From Opitutia bacterium (GTDB lineage Bacteria > Verrucomicrobiota > Verrucomicrobiae > Opitutales > UBA953): a DNA stretch of 25,368 nucleotides. A program made the translations under genes and the position numbers. Below the pieces are notes generated by a model. It worked only from the letters and a program-made list of their open reading frames with translations, had not been told where the DNA came from and searched no databases. Positions 1 through 6,996 of the stretch are shown piece by piece (position 1 is the stretch's first letter; each line of letters begins with the position of its first letter). The stretch covers positions 1 to 25,368 of the forward strand of contig SFEJ01000032.1 in assembly GCA_004558035.1 (NCBI GenBank). The letters run 5' to 3'.

Positions 1-1
1 C

Positions 2-322
2 ATCGCCGAAACCTGCGACGACGTGGCCGTGATGTATCTGGGGCGCATCGTGGAGAACGCGCCCACGGCGGAGCTGCTGAAGAATCCGCTGCATCCGTAT
101 ACGCAGGATCTGTTCCGCTCCATCCCGCAGGTCACGGACAAGCGCGGCCAGAAGCTGGCCTACATCGAAGGAAGCGTTCCCGACGCCTATCTGCTGCCGA
201 AGGGGTGCGCGTTCTTCTCCAGATGCCGCAAGGCGCAGAAGGGGCTGTGCGATCAGAGCGTCCCGCCGACGACGGACGTGGGCAACGGACACCTGGTCAG
301 CTGCTTCCGGTATGATAAGTGA
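2..322 (+). CDS. Dipeptide/oligopeptide ABC transporter ATPase, C-terminal fragment (DppD/OppD type)
   Basis: This is the end of an ATP-binding subunit that would power peptide import at the inner face of the membrane. The gene is cut by the window edge, and the reading frame is open from base 2. The first residues, IAETCDDVAVMYLGRIVE, follow the usual H-loop region of DppD/OppD proteins. Next comes the C-terminal oligopeptide-transporter extension: HPYTQDLFRSIP, then the IEGSVPD segment and a cysteine-containing CAFFSRC...GLC stretch. Walker A, the signature and Walker B lie outside the window. The stop overlaps a GAGGAGG ribosome site serving the next start at 336, the normal dppD-dppF arrangement. 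The sequence looks like a Firmicutes-style gene and unlike the rest of the window (impression, not measured). Family call is confident; the exact substrate is unknown. Confidence 0.8.
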   Translation: MAETCDDVAVMYLGRIVENAPTAELLKNPLHPYTQDLFRSIPQVTDKRGQKLAYIEGSVPDAYLLPKGCAFFSRCRKAQKGLCDQSVPPTTDVGNGHLVSCFRYDK

Positions 323-335
323 GGAGGAAAGAGCA

Positions 336-437
336 ATGTCCGGCCAGATTTTGAAAGTGACAGGGCTGAAAAAGTACTTCCCGATCCGGAAGGGCTTCTT
401 CAATCAGGTGGTGGGCAGCGTCAAGGCGGTCAACGGG
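336..437 (+). pseudogene. 5' fragment of a DppF/OppF-type ABC ATPase, broken after ~34 codons
   Basis: Translation from ATG 336 gives MSGQILKVTGLKKYFPIRKG and runs on to VGSVKAVNG, the standard N-terminus of the second peptide-transporter ATPase. The start is supported by GAGGAGG at 321-327 and by the upstream dppD-like gene. A normal DppF continues with VSF... and then Walker A. Here the homology stops at about 435-440, and the same frame continues into unrelated tape-measure-like sequence. No Walker motif is present, so the product cannot be an ATPase. The break is either a chimeric contig join or a real recombination; the exact base is uncertain by a few positions. Confidence 0.7.
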
Positions 438-935
438 ACGCTGAACGAGACGAACAACAAGTTCGTTACGATCAACAACACGGTCGAGGCGTCGAAGAGG
501 CGATTTACGGACCTCGCGGAAGGCACCGCGGCGCTCCGCAATTCGTTTCGGATCGCGACTGCGACGGTTTCGACGCTTGCGCGTGCGGCGAGTGAGCCGT
601 TGAAGCAGTTCGCGCGCTACGAAGACGCGGCGACGCGGTTGGCGCCTCTTGTCGGTTCGTTTGAGGAGGCGGAGGCGCTTGCACGGGATCTTCGCGACGC
701 GGCCGCGAACGGGACGATGGACTTCGAGCGGCTGACGAGCGTCGCCGGGCGTCTGGCGAGCGTCTTCAAGGACCGGAGCGACATTCTGAAGTGGACGGAG
801 GCTTTTCACAATCTTTCCGCGGGCACGGGTCTGGACGTGAACGAGCTGATCGGCAACTTCACGAAGGCGAAGGCGAGCGGTCGGTTTGAGGCGGGTTTTC
901 TGGACATGTTCGCGCAGAAAGGCGGATTACTTTAA
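438..935 (+). pseudogene. Internal fragment of a phage tail tape-measure protein
   Basis: In frame with the dppF fragment, about 165 residues follow that resemble the N-terminal half of phage tail tape-measure proteins. There is a helical, Ala/Arg-rich stretch, then FARYEDAATRLAPLVGSFEEAE, then ALARDLRDAAANGTMDFERL, SVAGRLASVFKD, and LSAGTGLDVNELIGNF followed by KAKASGRFEAGFLDMFAQKG. Tape-measure proteins set tail length and are usually far longer than this. The fragment has no start of its own and ends abruptly at GGLL-stop (TAA 933-935), where I would expect the protein to go on. No other tail, capsid or packaging gene is nearby. It is therefore a remnant or an assembly artefact, not a working gene. 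The family call is from memory of the motif pattern. Confidence 0.6.
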
Positions 936-944
936 ACCATAAAC

Positions 945-976
945 AGTGGGGGCGCTCTTGAAGAGCGCTCCCCACT
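945..976. terminator. Strong hairpin with CTTGAAG centre between phage fragment and tsaD
   Basis: An inverted repeat, AGTGGGG-GCGCTCTT against AAGAGCGC-T-CCCCACT, with one bulged base and almost no loop. It lies just after the stop of the phage fragment and about 105 bases beyond the end of tsaD, which arrives from the other side. Neither strand has a clear T-run after the stem, so it is terminator-like or a REP-like intergenic element, not a textbook intrinsic terminator. The rest of the 936-1081 gap is partly AT-rich. It also holds a small stem GCGT-TCGG-ACGC followed by T5 (1050-1067, + strand). Confidence 0.45.
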
Positions 977-1081
977 AAAATTAGACATAACATTTATTGT
1001 GCATAAAACGGGCAGGGGCGGAAATGCAGTAAAATTCGGGCTTCGCGGCGCGTTCGGACGCCTTTTTACGGCGTTTTCGCT

Positions 1082-2125
1082 TCAGGCGCGGTCGATGGTC
1101 AGCGTCGGCTCGAAAGTCAGCGCTTCGGAGAATTTCGGCGGCGGCAGCTGCGCGTCGAACCATGCGGCGAAGGCGATCATCGCGGCGTTGTCGCCGGTGT
1201 GTTTCGGCTCGGCGAGCAGCAGCGGAATTTTTTTTCGCCGCGCGAGTTCGCCGAACGCCGCGCGCAAGGCGCCGTTGTTGGAGACGCCCCCGGAAAGCCC
1301 GAGACTCGCGTAGCGTTTTTTCTCGAACTGCACGGCGGCCTTATCGACGAGCTGGCGGACGATCGCCTCCTGGTAGTCGGCGCAGATTTCCGGGAGCGCG
1401 TCGGCGAGCTCCGCGTCGGACATTTTTTCGAGACGGTAGCGCAGGCTCGTCTTGAGCCCGGAAAAGCTGAAGCGCGGCTCGCGCTTGATGGCGTCGCCGT
1501 GCGGGAACGGAAATCTGCCGCGTTCCCGCGCTTCGCGGGCGCGCTTTTCGATGAGCGCGCCGCCCGGATACGGCATTCCGAGCAGCTTCGCGCCTTTGTC
1601 GAAGGCTTCGCCGGCGGCGTCGTCCACCGTTCCCGCGAGAACGCGGACGCGGCGCTCGGCGTCAACTTCGACCAGCAGCGAATTGCCTCCGGAGGCGACG
1701 AGGCCGAGATGCGGGAAAAGCGCCCTGCCCGCCTTTTCGAAATTCGCGGGATCGGCGCGGTGAAGCGGCAGGAACGGCGAAAACAGGTGTCCGCGCAGGT
1801 GATTCACGCCGACGAGCGGCTTGTTCCACGCGAGCGCGACCGTCCGCGCGGACGCGATGCCGAGCGCGAGACAGGCCGCGAGCCCGGGGCCGCGCGTGAC
1901 GGCGACGGCGTCCACGCCCGCTGGATCGATCTCCGCGGCGGCCTCCGCGAGCAGAAACGGAAATTTGCGCAGGTGCTCCCGCGCCGCGAGATCCGGCACG
2001 ACGCCGCCGTACTGCGCGTGAAGCGCGATCTGCGTGTTGACGCGCTCGAAAACGATGCCGCGCGCGGAATCGAAGAGCGCGACCGCCGATTCGTCGCAGG
2101 AGCTTTCCAGAGCCAAAATTCTCAT
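1082..2125 (-). CDS. tsaD: tRNA N6-adenosine threonylcarbamoyltransferase TsaD
   Basis: TsaD transfers the threonylcarbamoyl group to A37 of ANN-decoding tRNAs, working in the cytoplasm with TsaB and TsaE. The 347-residue length is normal. Visible motifs are the N-terminal ESSCDES nucleotide-binding strand, the metal ligands H109 and H113 in NHLRGH, DDAAGEAFDKGAKLLGMPYPGG at about 168-189, FSGLKT at 221-226, SGGVSNN at 278-284 and TGDNAAMIA at 310-318. One oddity is SGGN at 145-148, where most family members have SGGH. The ATG start fits the family N-terminus, but no Shine-Dalgarno sequence precedes it. The upstream neighbour on the same strand is a secreted protein 70 bases away, so the two may be cotranscribed. 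Partner genes are not in the window. Confidence 0.95.
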   Translation of the reverse strand: MRILALESSCDESAVALFDSARGIVFERVNTQIALHAQYGGVVPDLAAREHLRKFPFLLAEAAAEIDPAGVDAVAVTRGPGLAACLALGIASARTVALAWNKPLVGVNHLRGHLFSPFLPLHRADPANFEKAGRALFPHLGLVASGGNSLLVEVDAERRVRVLAGTVDDAAGEAFDKGAKLLGMPYPGGALIEKRAREARERGRFPFPHGDAIKREPRFSFSGLKTSLRYRLEKMSDAELADALPEICADYQEAIVRQLVDKAAVQFEKKRYASLGLSGGVSNNGALRAAFGELARRKKIPLLLAEPKHTGDNAAMIAFAAWFDAQLPPPKFSEALTFEPTLTIDRA

Positions 2126-2195
2126 GTCCGCGATGCTACCGCAAACGCCCGGAAATTTTAAGGGAAAACGCGTTCCCGCGGCGCGCCGGGCACCG

Positions 2196-2840
2196 TCACC
2201 GCTTCTTCTTCGCGGTTTCCGCGGCGAGCTTCATGTCCGTGACGGTGACCGCCAGGTACGCGGAATTGGCGGCGAGACGGACGAGCTTCGTCTTCTTCTC
2301 TCCGCCGTCTTCGCCGCGTTCGATGATCTTTCCGAGCCAATAAACGTCGTTCCCGCGGTCTCTGCGCGTCGGAAACAGCTTCGAGGGAACGTATTTCCAA
2401 TAGAGGCGCTGGTTCGCTCGATAATCCCGGACTATCGTTCCCGTGAAACCGTCGTGAAGGACGTCGGGACACTTCTGGTCGAAGGAGACTCCGGGGAAAA
2501 TGCTCGAAAACGTCTCCACGAGCTCCTTGCGCAACGCGTATTCCTCGAATTTTCGCACTTCGTTCATCGCCGGGAACGCGCGGGACTGTTTTTCGAGAAC
2601 GGCGGGACGCCGCGCCCTCAGCTCGACTTCGCAGATTTCGCGTTTGCCGTTCAGCCGAATCTGGCACTGATTGAATTTGGAAATCGGCCGCCCGATCATT
2701 TCCTGAAAAAGAGTGTGCTTGCCGTTGTCTTTATGATAGGCGGAGCCGAATTTGAAATCGCAGAACGATTCGAACGAAGTTCCCGCGAGCGCAGACGCCG
2801 CGACGAGAAGACCGAGCAGGACGGAGAAGAGAGTTTTCAT
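2196..2840 (-). CDS. Unrecognised secreted protein, 214 residues
   Basis: I do not recognise this family. The chosen start (ATG at 2838-2840) begins MKTLFSVLLGLLVAASALAG, a clean Sec signal peptide with likely cleavage after ALA at residue 19. An in-frame start further upstream would add 23 residues before the signal and is less likely. The mature part has several cysteines (SFCDF, NQCQI, REICEV, QKCPD), is rich in charged residues and ends in a basic tail, AAETAKKKR. No transmembrane segment follows the signal, so a periplasmic or secreted location is likely. The gene runs toward tsaD and is divergent from moxR. Copies of the CGTTCCCG octamer lie inside it, so it appears native to this genome. 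Confidence 0.6.
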   Translation of the reverse strand: MKTLFSVLLGLLVAASALAGTSFESFCDFKFGSAYHKDNGKHTLFQEMIGRPISKFNQCQIRLNGKREICEVELRARRPAVLEKQSRAFPAMNEVRKFEEYALRKELVETFSSIFPGVSFDQKCPDVLHDGFTGTIVRDYRANQRLYWKYVPSKLFPTRRDRGNDVYWLGKIIERGEDGGEKKTKLVRLAANSAYLAVTVTDMKLAAETAKKKR

Positions 2841-2899
2841 AGGATTTTCAAGATGAACTTTTCTCTCGGTTCCGGCAAGCGTTTTCCGCTGAAAATTAT

Positions 2900-2928
2900 T
2901 TTCAAACAAACGAAAGCGGCTCTATAAT
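2900..2928 (+). promoter_or_regulatory. Probable promoter of moxR with exact TATAAT
   Basis: The divergent gap 2841-2942 carries an exact TATAAT at 2923-2928, rare in such GC-rich DNA. A weak -35 (TTTCAA, 2900-2905) sits 17 bases upstream in an A/T-rich stretch. A start about seven bases downstream would leave a leader of only ~8 nucleotides before the moxR ATG at 2943. That fits the absence of a ribosome site there. The -10 is seen directly; the transcription start is inferred. Confidence 0.5.
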
Positions 2929-2942
2929 CCGCTCAAAAAATC

Positions 2943-3965
2943 ATGGAACAGCAGGAACTCAACGAACTTCAACAGCGCGTTCTGGCGGCTTCGGCCTTCG
3001 CGGGACGGCTGCGCGTCGAAATCGGGCGCGTCGTCGCCGGGCAGGAAAAACTCGTCTCGCGCATGATCATCGGCTTGCTGACGAACGGGCATCTCCTCGT
3101 CGAAGGGCTGCCGGGGCTGGCGAAGACGCTCGCCGTGAAGACGCTCGCGCAGGCGGTCGGCGGCACGTTCTCGCGCGTGCAGTTCACGCCGGATCTGCTC
3201 CCCGCCGACGTGACGGGAACGACGATCTACAACGCCGCGAAGGCCGAATTTTCCGTGCGCCGCGGGCCGATCTTCGCGAACGTCGTGCTCGCCGACGAAA
3301 TCAACCGCGCTCCCGCGAAGGTGCAGGCGGCGCTGCTCGAAGCGATGCAGGAGCGACAGGTGACGATCGGCGGCGAGACGCACGCGCTCCCGCACCCCTT
3401 CCTCGTGATGGCGACGCAGAATCCGATCGAGCAGGAAGGCACGTATCCGCTGCCCGAGGCGCAGATCGATCGGTTTCTCTTCAAGGTGCGCGTGGATTAT
3501 CCTTCGCGCGACGACGAGCGCCGCATCGTCGAGCGCATGGCGCATCCGGAAACGAAGCTCGCCGCGAACCGCGTCTGCACACTCGACGAGATTCTCGAAG
3601 CCCGCGCCCTGCTCGACAAGATCTACATGGACGAAAAGGTGCTGGACTACATTCTCGACCTCGTCGTCGCGACGCGTCCCGGCCGGCGGGATTCGCTTTC
3701 GTCGCGGCAGAGCGAGACGGATCTTTCGCGCATTCCCGAGTGGGTCGCCGTCGGCGCCTCGCCGCGCGCGCCGATCGCGCTGACGCTCGCGGCGCGGGCG
3801 CACGCGTTCCTCGAAGGGCGCGCCTACGTCGTGCCGCAGGACGTGAAGGCCGTCGCGCCCGACGTGCTCGCGCACCGCGTCTCGCTCACCTACGAGGCGG
3901 AGGCGGAAAACGTCTCGGCGCTCGACGTCGTGAACTTCATTCTCGAAAATCTGAAGACGCCGTGA
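2943..3965 (+). CDS. MoxR-family AAA+ ATPase
   Basis: MoxR ATPases act as chaperone-like machines, often maturing metal-binding or von Willebrand-type proteins encoded beside them. The 340-residue length is typical. Visible features are the MoxR-type Walker A GLPGLAKT at about 55-62, Walker B VVLADE with NRAP at about 114-123, FTPDLLPADVTGT between them, the sensor ATQNP near 157-161, and EGTYPLPEAQIDRF just after. The C-terminal lid follows. The start at 2943 has no Shine-Dalgarno and lies a few bases after a TATAAT, so translation may begin on a very short leader. A DUF58 gene follows after 22 bases, the classic MoxR partner. The usual downstream BatA/BatB-like VWA genes are missing: a convergent uspA takes that place. 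Confidence 0.9.
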   Translation: MEQQELNELQQRVLAASAFAGRLRVEIGRVVAGQEKLVSRMIIGLLTNGHLLVEGLPGLAKTLAVKTLAQAVGGTFSRVQFTPDLLPADVTGTTIYNAAKAEFSVRRGPIFANVVLADEINRAPAKVQAALLEAMQERQVTIGGETHALPHPFLVMATQNPIEQEGTYPLPEAQIDRFLFKVRVDYPSRDDERRIVERMAHPETKLAANRVCTLDEILEARALLDKIYMDEKVLDYILDLVVATRPGRRDSLSSRQSETDLSRIPEWVAVGASPRAPIALTLAARAHAFLEGRAYVVPQDVKAVAPDVLAHRVSLTYEAEAENVSALDVVNFILENLKTP

Positions 3966-3987
3966 GCGCGCGTTCCCGCGGACGAAG

Positions 3988-4857
3988 ATGATGGACGTCG
4001 GAGAGCTGATTTCGGAGGTGCGGCGGCTGGAGATCCGCACGCGCCGCGTCGTGGACGATCTCGTCGGCGGCGCCTACCGTTCCCGCTTCAAGGGGCGCGG
4101 CATCGAGTTCGAGGAAGTGCGCGAATACGCCTACGGCGACGACGTGCGCGACATCGACTGGAACGTTTCCGCGCGCATGGGCGCGCCGTTCGTCAAAAAA
4201 TACGTCGAAGAGCGCGAGCTGCAGGTCGTGCTCGCGGCGGACGTCTCGGCGTCGGGGCTCTTCGGCTCCGGCGCGAAGACGAAGCTGCGCACGCAGGCGG
4301 AAATCGCCGCCCTGCTCTCGCTGAGCGCCGTGCGCAACCGCGACAAGGTCGGCATGATCACGTTTTCGGACCGCGTCGAAAAGCACCTGCCCGTGCGCGG
4401 CGGGCGCGCCCACGTGCTGCGGATGCTGCGCGAGCTCGTCGCGACCGAGCCGCGGGGACGCGGGACGAATCTCGCGGAAGCGCTGACTCGGCTGCGGCGT
4501 TCGCTGAAGCGGCGCAGCGTGATTTTCGTGATTTCGGATTTTCTCGATTCCTCGGAAGGCCAGGCGGACGCGCTGGGCATGCTCGCGCGGCGGCACGACG
4601 TCGTACTCGTGCGCACGGAGGACCCGGCGGAACTTGCGCCGCCGTTCGCGGGAACGTGGAATCTCGCCGACGCGGAAACGTCCGCGCGCGGCGTGATTCA
4701 CGGGAACGCCCGCGCGCGCGGACTCTGGGCGGAAACGGCGGCGCGGGAACGCGACGCTTTCGCGCGGGAGGCGGCGCGCGCGGGCGCGGGGCTGATTTCC
4801 GTCCGGTGCGGCGAAGACCTCGTCCGCCCGTTCGTGAAATTTTTCCGCGAGCGCTGA
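3988..4857 (+). CDS. DUF58 protein with VWA-like domain, MoxR partner
   Basis: DUF58 proteins almost always pair with MoxR ATPases; their biochemical role is unsettled. The 289 residues include the diagnostic block REYAYGDDVRDIDWNVSAR at about 46-64. A VWA-like core follows, with the metal-site pattern ADVSASG near 84-90, then RDKVGMITFSDRV and VIFVISDFLD. No N-terminal membrane helices are present, so this is the short soluble form. ATG 3988 or the adjacent ATG 3991 could start it. It lies 22 bases after moxR, with a CGTTCCCG octamer in that gap at 3971-3978. It ends one base from the convergent uspA stop, so there is no room for a terminator between them. Confidence 0.88.
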   Translation: MMDVGELISEVRRLEIRTRRVVDDLVGGAYRSRFKGRGIEFEEVREYAYGDDVRDIDWNVSARMGAPFVKKYVEERELQVVLAADVSASGLFGSGAKTKLRTQAEIAALLSLSAVRNRDKVGMITFSDRVEKHLPVRGGRAHVLRMLRELVATEPRGRGTNLAEALTRLRRSLKRRSVIFVISDFLDSSEGQADALGMLARRHDVVLVRTEDPAELAPPFAGTWNLADAETSARGVIHGNARARGLWAETAARERDAFAREAARAGAGLISVRCGEDLVRPFVKFFRER

Positions 4858-4858
4858 A

Positions 4859-5713
4859 TCAGCGGAACATGATGACGGGAACGAGGCAGCGGCGGACGAG
4901 CTCGGTCGTCGTGCTCCCGATGATGAACTGGCGCACGCGGGAATGCCCGTAGGCGCCCATGATCAGGCAGGTGATGCCGTTTTCCTCGACGTATTTTTCC
5001 AACGCTTCGCCGGGCGCGCCGGAAAGCACCTGGGTGACGGGCGTGATCGGCCCGCCCTTGAGGCGCGCTTCCGCGGAAAAGAGGAGACGCGTCGCGTCGG
5101 CTTCCGCGCCCGGCTTCGCGACGGTGACGATGTGGACGTCCTGCGTGATGAATTCCTTGTGCGTCGCGAGGTATTCCAGCGCGCGCGTCGTGCTCGGGCT
5201 GCCGTCGTAGGCGAGCACGATCTTTTTCTGCTCGATGAACTTCCGGTTGACGACGAAGCACGGGCGCTTCGTGGAGCGGATCACGCGCTCCATGTTGGAG
5301 CCGAGGTGCCCCTTGGCGAAATTCGCGTTTTCGCCGCGTTTCCCGAGCACGATGACGCCGATGTCCTTGCGCTGGGTCTCGAACTCGTCGATGCAGTCCA
5401 CGAGAATTCCCGATCGATGATAGAAATCGACGCGCTCGGGAATGCCCGCCTTGGCGAATTCGCCGCGGACGTAATTCTCGATCACCTTAGCCTTGCCGGC
5501 CTCGATCTCGCGCAGCTGCGCGGTGAGACCCATGTAGGGCTGAGTTCCGAGCGCGCCGCCGAAATCCGCGACGAGCGGCGTCTCGTATTGCCAGAGTTCG
5601 GAGACGTAAAGCGCGGAGACGCGCATTCCCGTCTGCTTCGAGAGCCAGACGGCGTACGCCGTGCAGACTTGTCCGTAGCTCGAACCGTCAACGCAAACCA
5701 AGATATTATTCAT
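4859..5713 (-). CDS. Tandem universal stress protein (UspA family)
   Basis: This is a 284-residue cytoplasmic protein with two Usp domains in tandem (about 1-157 and 162-284). Each begins with a strand ending in Asp: NILVCVDGS and KIVLAYDGS. The second domain carries the nucleotide-binding pattern GAYGHSRVRQFIIGST (G-2x-G-9x-G-S/T) at about 253-268. The first has the similar GKRGENANFAKGHLGS at 124-139, with one extra residue in the spacing. The second copy is therefore the likelier ATP binder. Such proteins respond to stress and growth arrest; the specific role is unknown. An AAAGG lies about 11 bases before the ATG, and a TATAAT promoter lies 66 bases upstream, so it is probably transcribed alone. 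Confidence 0.9.
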   Translation of the reverse strand: MNNILVCVDGSSYGQVCTAYAVWLSKQTGMRVSALYVSELWQYETPLVADFGGALGTQPYMGLTAQLREIEAGKAKVIENYVRGEFAKAGIPERVDFYHRSGILVDCIDEFETQRKDIGVIVLGKRGENANFAKGHLGSNMERVIRSTKRPCFVVNRKFIEQKKIVLAYDGSPSTTRALEYLATHKEFITQDVHIVTVAKPGAEADATRLLFSAEARLKGGPITPVTQVLSGAPGEALEKYVEENGITCLIMGAYGHSRVRQFIIGSTTTELVRRCLVPVIMFR

Positions 5714-5778
5714 GATGGGGAACCTTTCTGTTGGGGGTGAATTTTCGCCGGCGCGTGAACGCCCCGAAAACAGACGCG

Positions 5779-5806
5779 ATTATACGCGGAAAAAATTTTT
5801 TGGAAA
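5779..5806 (-). promoter_or_regulatory. Probable uspA promoter with exact TATAAT
   Basis: On the minus strand, TATAAT reads at 5784-5779. Sixteen bases before it is TTTCCA (5806-5801), a partial match to the -35 consensus, with the A/T-rich AAAAAATTTTTT between the two. A start near 5772 would give uspA an untranslated leader of about 58 bases. The -10 is seen directly; the rest is inferred. Confidence 0.5.
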
Positions 5807-5815
5807 CGAAATTCG

Positions 5816-5829
5816 CGCCCGCGCGGGCG
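5816..5829. repeat. GC palindrome downstream of DUF5069 gene
   Basis: CGCCCGCGCGGGCG is a perfect 14-base palindrome. It lies between the DUF5069 stop and the uspA promoter, immediately next to a CGGGAACG octamer at 5836-5843. It could help end the upstream transcript, but no T-run follows directly. Confidence 0.35.
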
Positions 5830-5844
5830 TCCCCGCGGGAACGC

Positions 5845-6327
5845 TCACGGAATGCGCTGCTCGTCGAAGTCGATCATGTCGGCGAAGGAGATGATGTCCG
5901 TGCGGTCGAGCGCGTCCATCTTGCGTTTGGCGTCTTCGAGCACCTCGCGCCCCATTTCGCTCATGCCTTTCTGGACGCACTCGCGGTTCCATTTCGCGAC
6001 GCGCAGATCCTTCGGGAAGATTTCGAGGAGCTTCGCGTCGAGCTTCGCCTCGTCGTTCCCGCATTCGCGCACGGCGTCCACGACCGCCTGCGGGTCCACG
6101 CCGAGGTGCAGGCACAGAAAGCGGTCGAAGCCCTTGCAGAAGTTGCGCCGGTAGGATTTCGGCAGCGTTCCCGCGAGGTGCTTGCGGATTTTCGCGATGA
6201 AGCGCGGCAGGTGCAGCAGCCCCGTCGCCTTGTGCGGAATGTAGGGCGACGGCAGGTCGAGGCAGATTTCGCCCGTCGCCGTGCTGTAGAGCATGTTCGG
6301 GTCGTCGGTGGGTGTCGGCTGAATCAT
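5845..6327 (-). CDS. DUF5069-like protein
   Basis: A 160-residue soluble protein with no signal peptide or membrane segment. The pattern of an IPHKATGLLHLPRFIAKIRKHLAG segment near residues 30-53, RRNFCKGFDRFLCLHLGVDP and AVVDAVRECGNDEA matches my memory of the DUF5069 family, common in Verrucomicrobiota and Planctomycetota and of unknown function. It lies 40 bases after the lipoprotein gene of the mla operon on the same strand, so it may be cotranscribed, though nothing in its sequence suggests lipid transport. The family call is moderate and should be treated as a hypothesis. Confidence 0.6.
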   Translation of the reverse strand: MIQPTPTDDPNMLYSTATGEICLDLPSPYIPHKATGLLHLPRFIAKIRKHLAGTLPKSYRRNFCKGFDRFLCLHLGVDPQAVVDAVRECGNDEAKLDAKLLEIFPKDLRVAKWNRECVQKGMSEMGREVLEDAKRKMDALDRTDIISFADMIDFDEQRIP

Positions 6328-6367
6328 GATTTCAAGTCCTGAAAATGTTTCGCTTCGCGCCGGCCGT

Positions 6368-6964
6368 TCACTTTTCTTCGAGGTGCCCGGCGACGGCTTC
6401 GGAAAGCGCGAACACGGCGGCGGAAACGCCCTTCACGTAATTCGCGTAGCGCGCGTCGGCGGACGTCGCCGCGGGCAGCGGAACGCTTTTCGAAAAATCG
6501 TAGGCGAGGCTCGCGGACTTCCCGTCCGCGCCTTTCGCACGGACGACGATCTGCGCGTCGATGCGGACCTCGCCGTCGAGCGCGCCGTCGAGCCGATCGA
6601 CGTAGACGGAAACGCTTTCGACGACGCGCGTCTTCTTGCCGCGGAGGAGCTTCGAGACCTGCACGGGAACGGCGCGGCGGACGGCGCGCGCGAGCGGTTC
6701 CGCCCAAAGCCGAGTCTCGGCGCGCGCGACGGTGTTTTCGCCGGTGCGCGTGACGATCTGCGGCACGTCCGCGTAGTCGGGAACGGAGACGCGGGCGAAG
6801 GCGATTTCGGAAAACGTCCCCGAAGGAAGCGGACCGAAATCCGCGGGAACGTCGGCGTCGAGCGTGTAGAGCGTCGCCGGCGCCCGGTTGAAGCAGCAGC
6901 CGGACGCGGCGAGGAGCACCGCCGCGAACGCGGGAAGCGCGAAAAATTTTCCGTAGTTTTTCAT
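6368..6964 (-). CDS. ABC-type transport auxiliary lipoprotein (PqiC/MlaE-operon type)
   Basis: A 198-residue lipoprotein. From ATG 6964 the N-terminus MKNYGKFFALPAFAAVLLAA leads into SGCC, giving a lipobox with Cys23 as the lipidation site. The body begins ATLYTLDADVPADFG, like the YxL opening of PqiC/LetC-like auxiliary lipoproteins. It also contains SVPDYADVPQIVTRTGENTV, typical of the family. A GTG at 7000 in the same frame overlaps the mlaD stop as GTGA, and AGGA lies just before it. That is an alternative, translationally coupled start adding 12 residues. The protein is probably anchored in the outer membrane and works with the MCE protein encoded just upstream. Sequence and context agree. 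Confidence 0.75.
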   Translation of the reverse strand: MKNYGKFFALPAFAAVLLAASGCCFNRAPATLYTLDADVPADFGPLPSGTFSEIAFARVSVPDYADVPQIVTRTGENTVARAETRLWAEPLARAVRRAVPVQVSKLLRGKKTRVVESVSVYVDRLDGALDGEVRIDAQIVVRAKGADGKSASLAYDFSKSVPLPAATSADARYANYVKGVSAAVFALSEAVAGHLEEK

Positions 6965-6996
6965 GTTCGTGATCTGGTTAAAGCGGTGCGGTTTCT

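Noticed and set aside
436..935. An active prophage
   Set aside because: Only a tape-measure fragment is present, with no integrase, capsid, terminase or lysis gene and no attachment sites.
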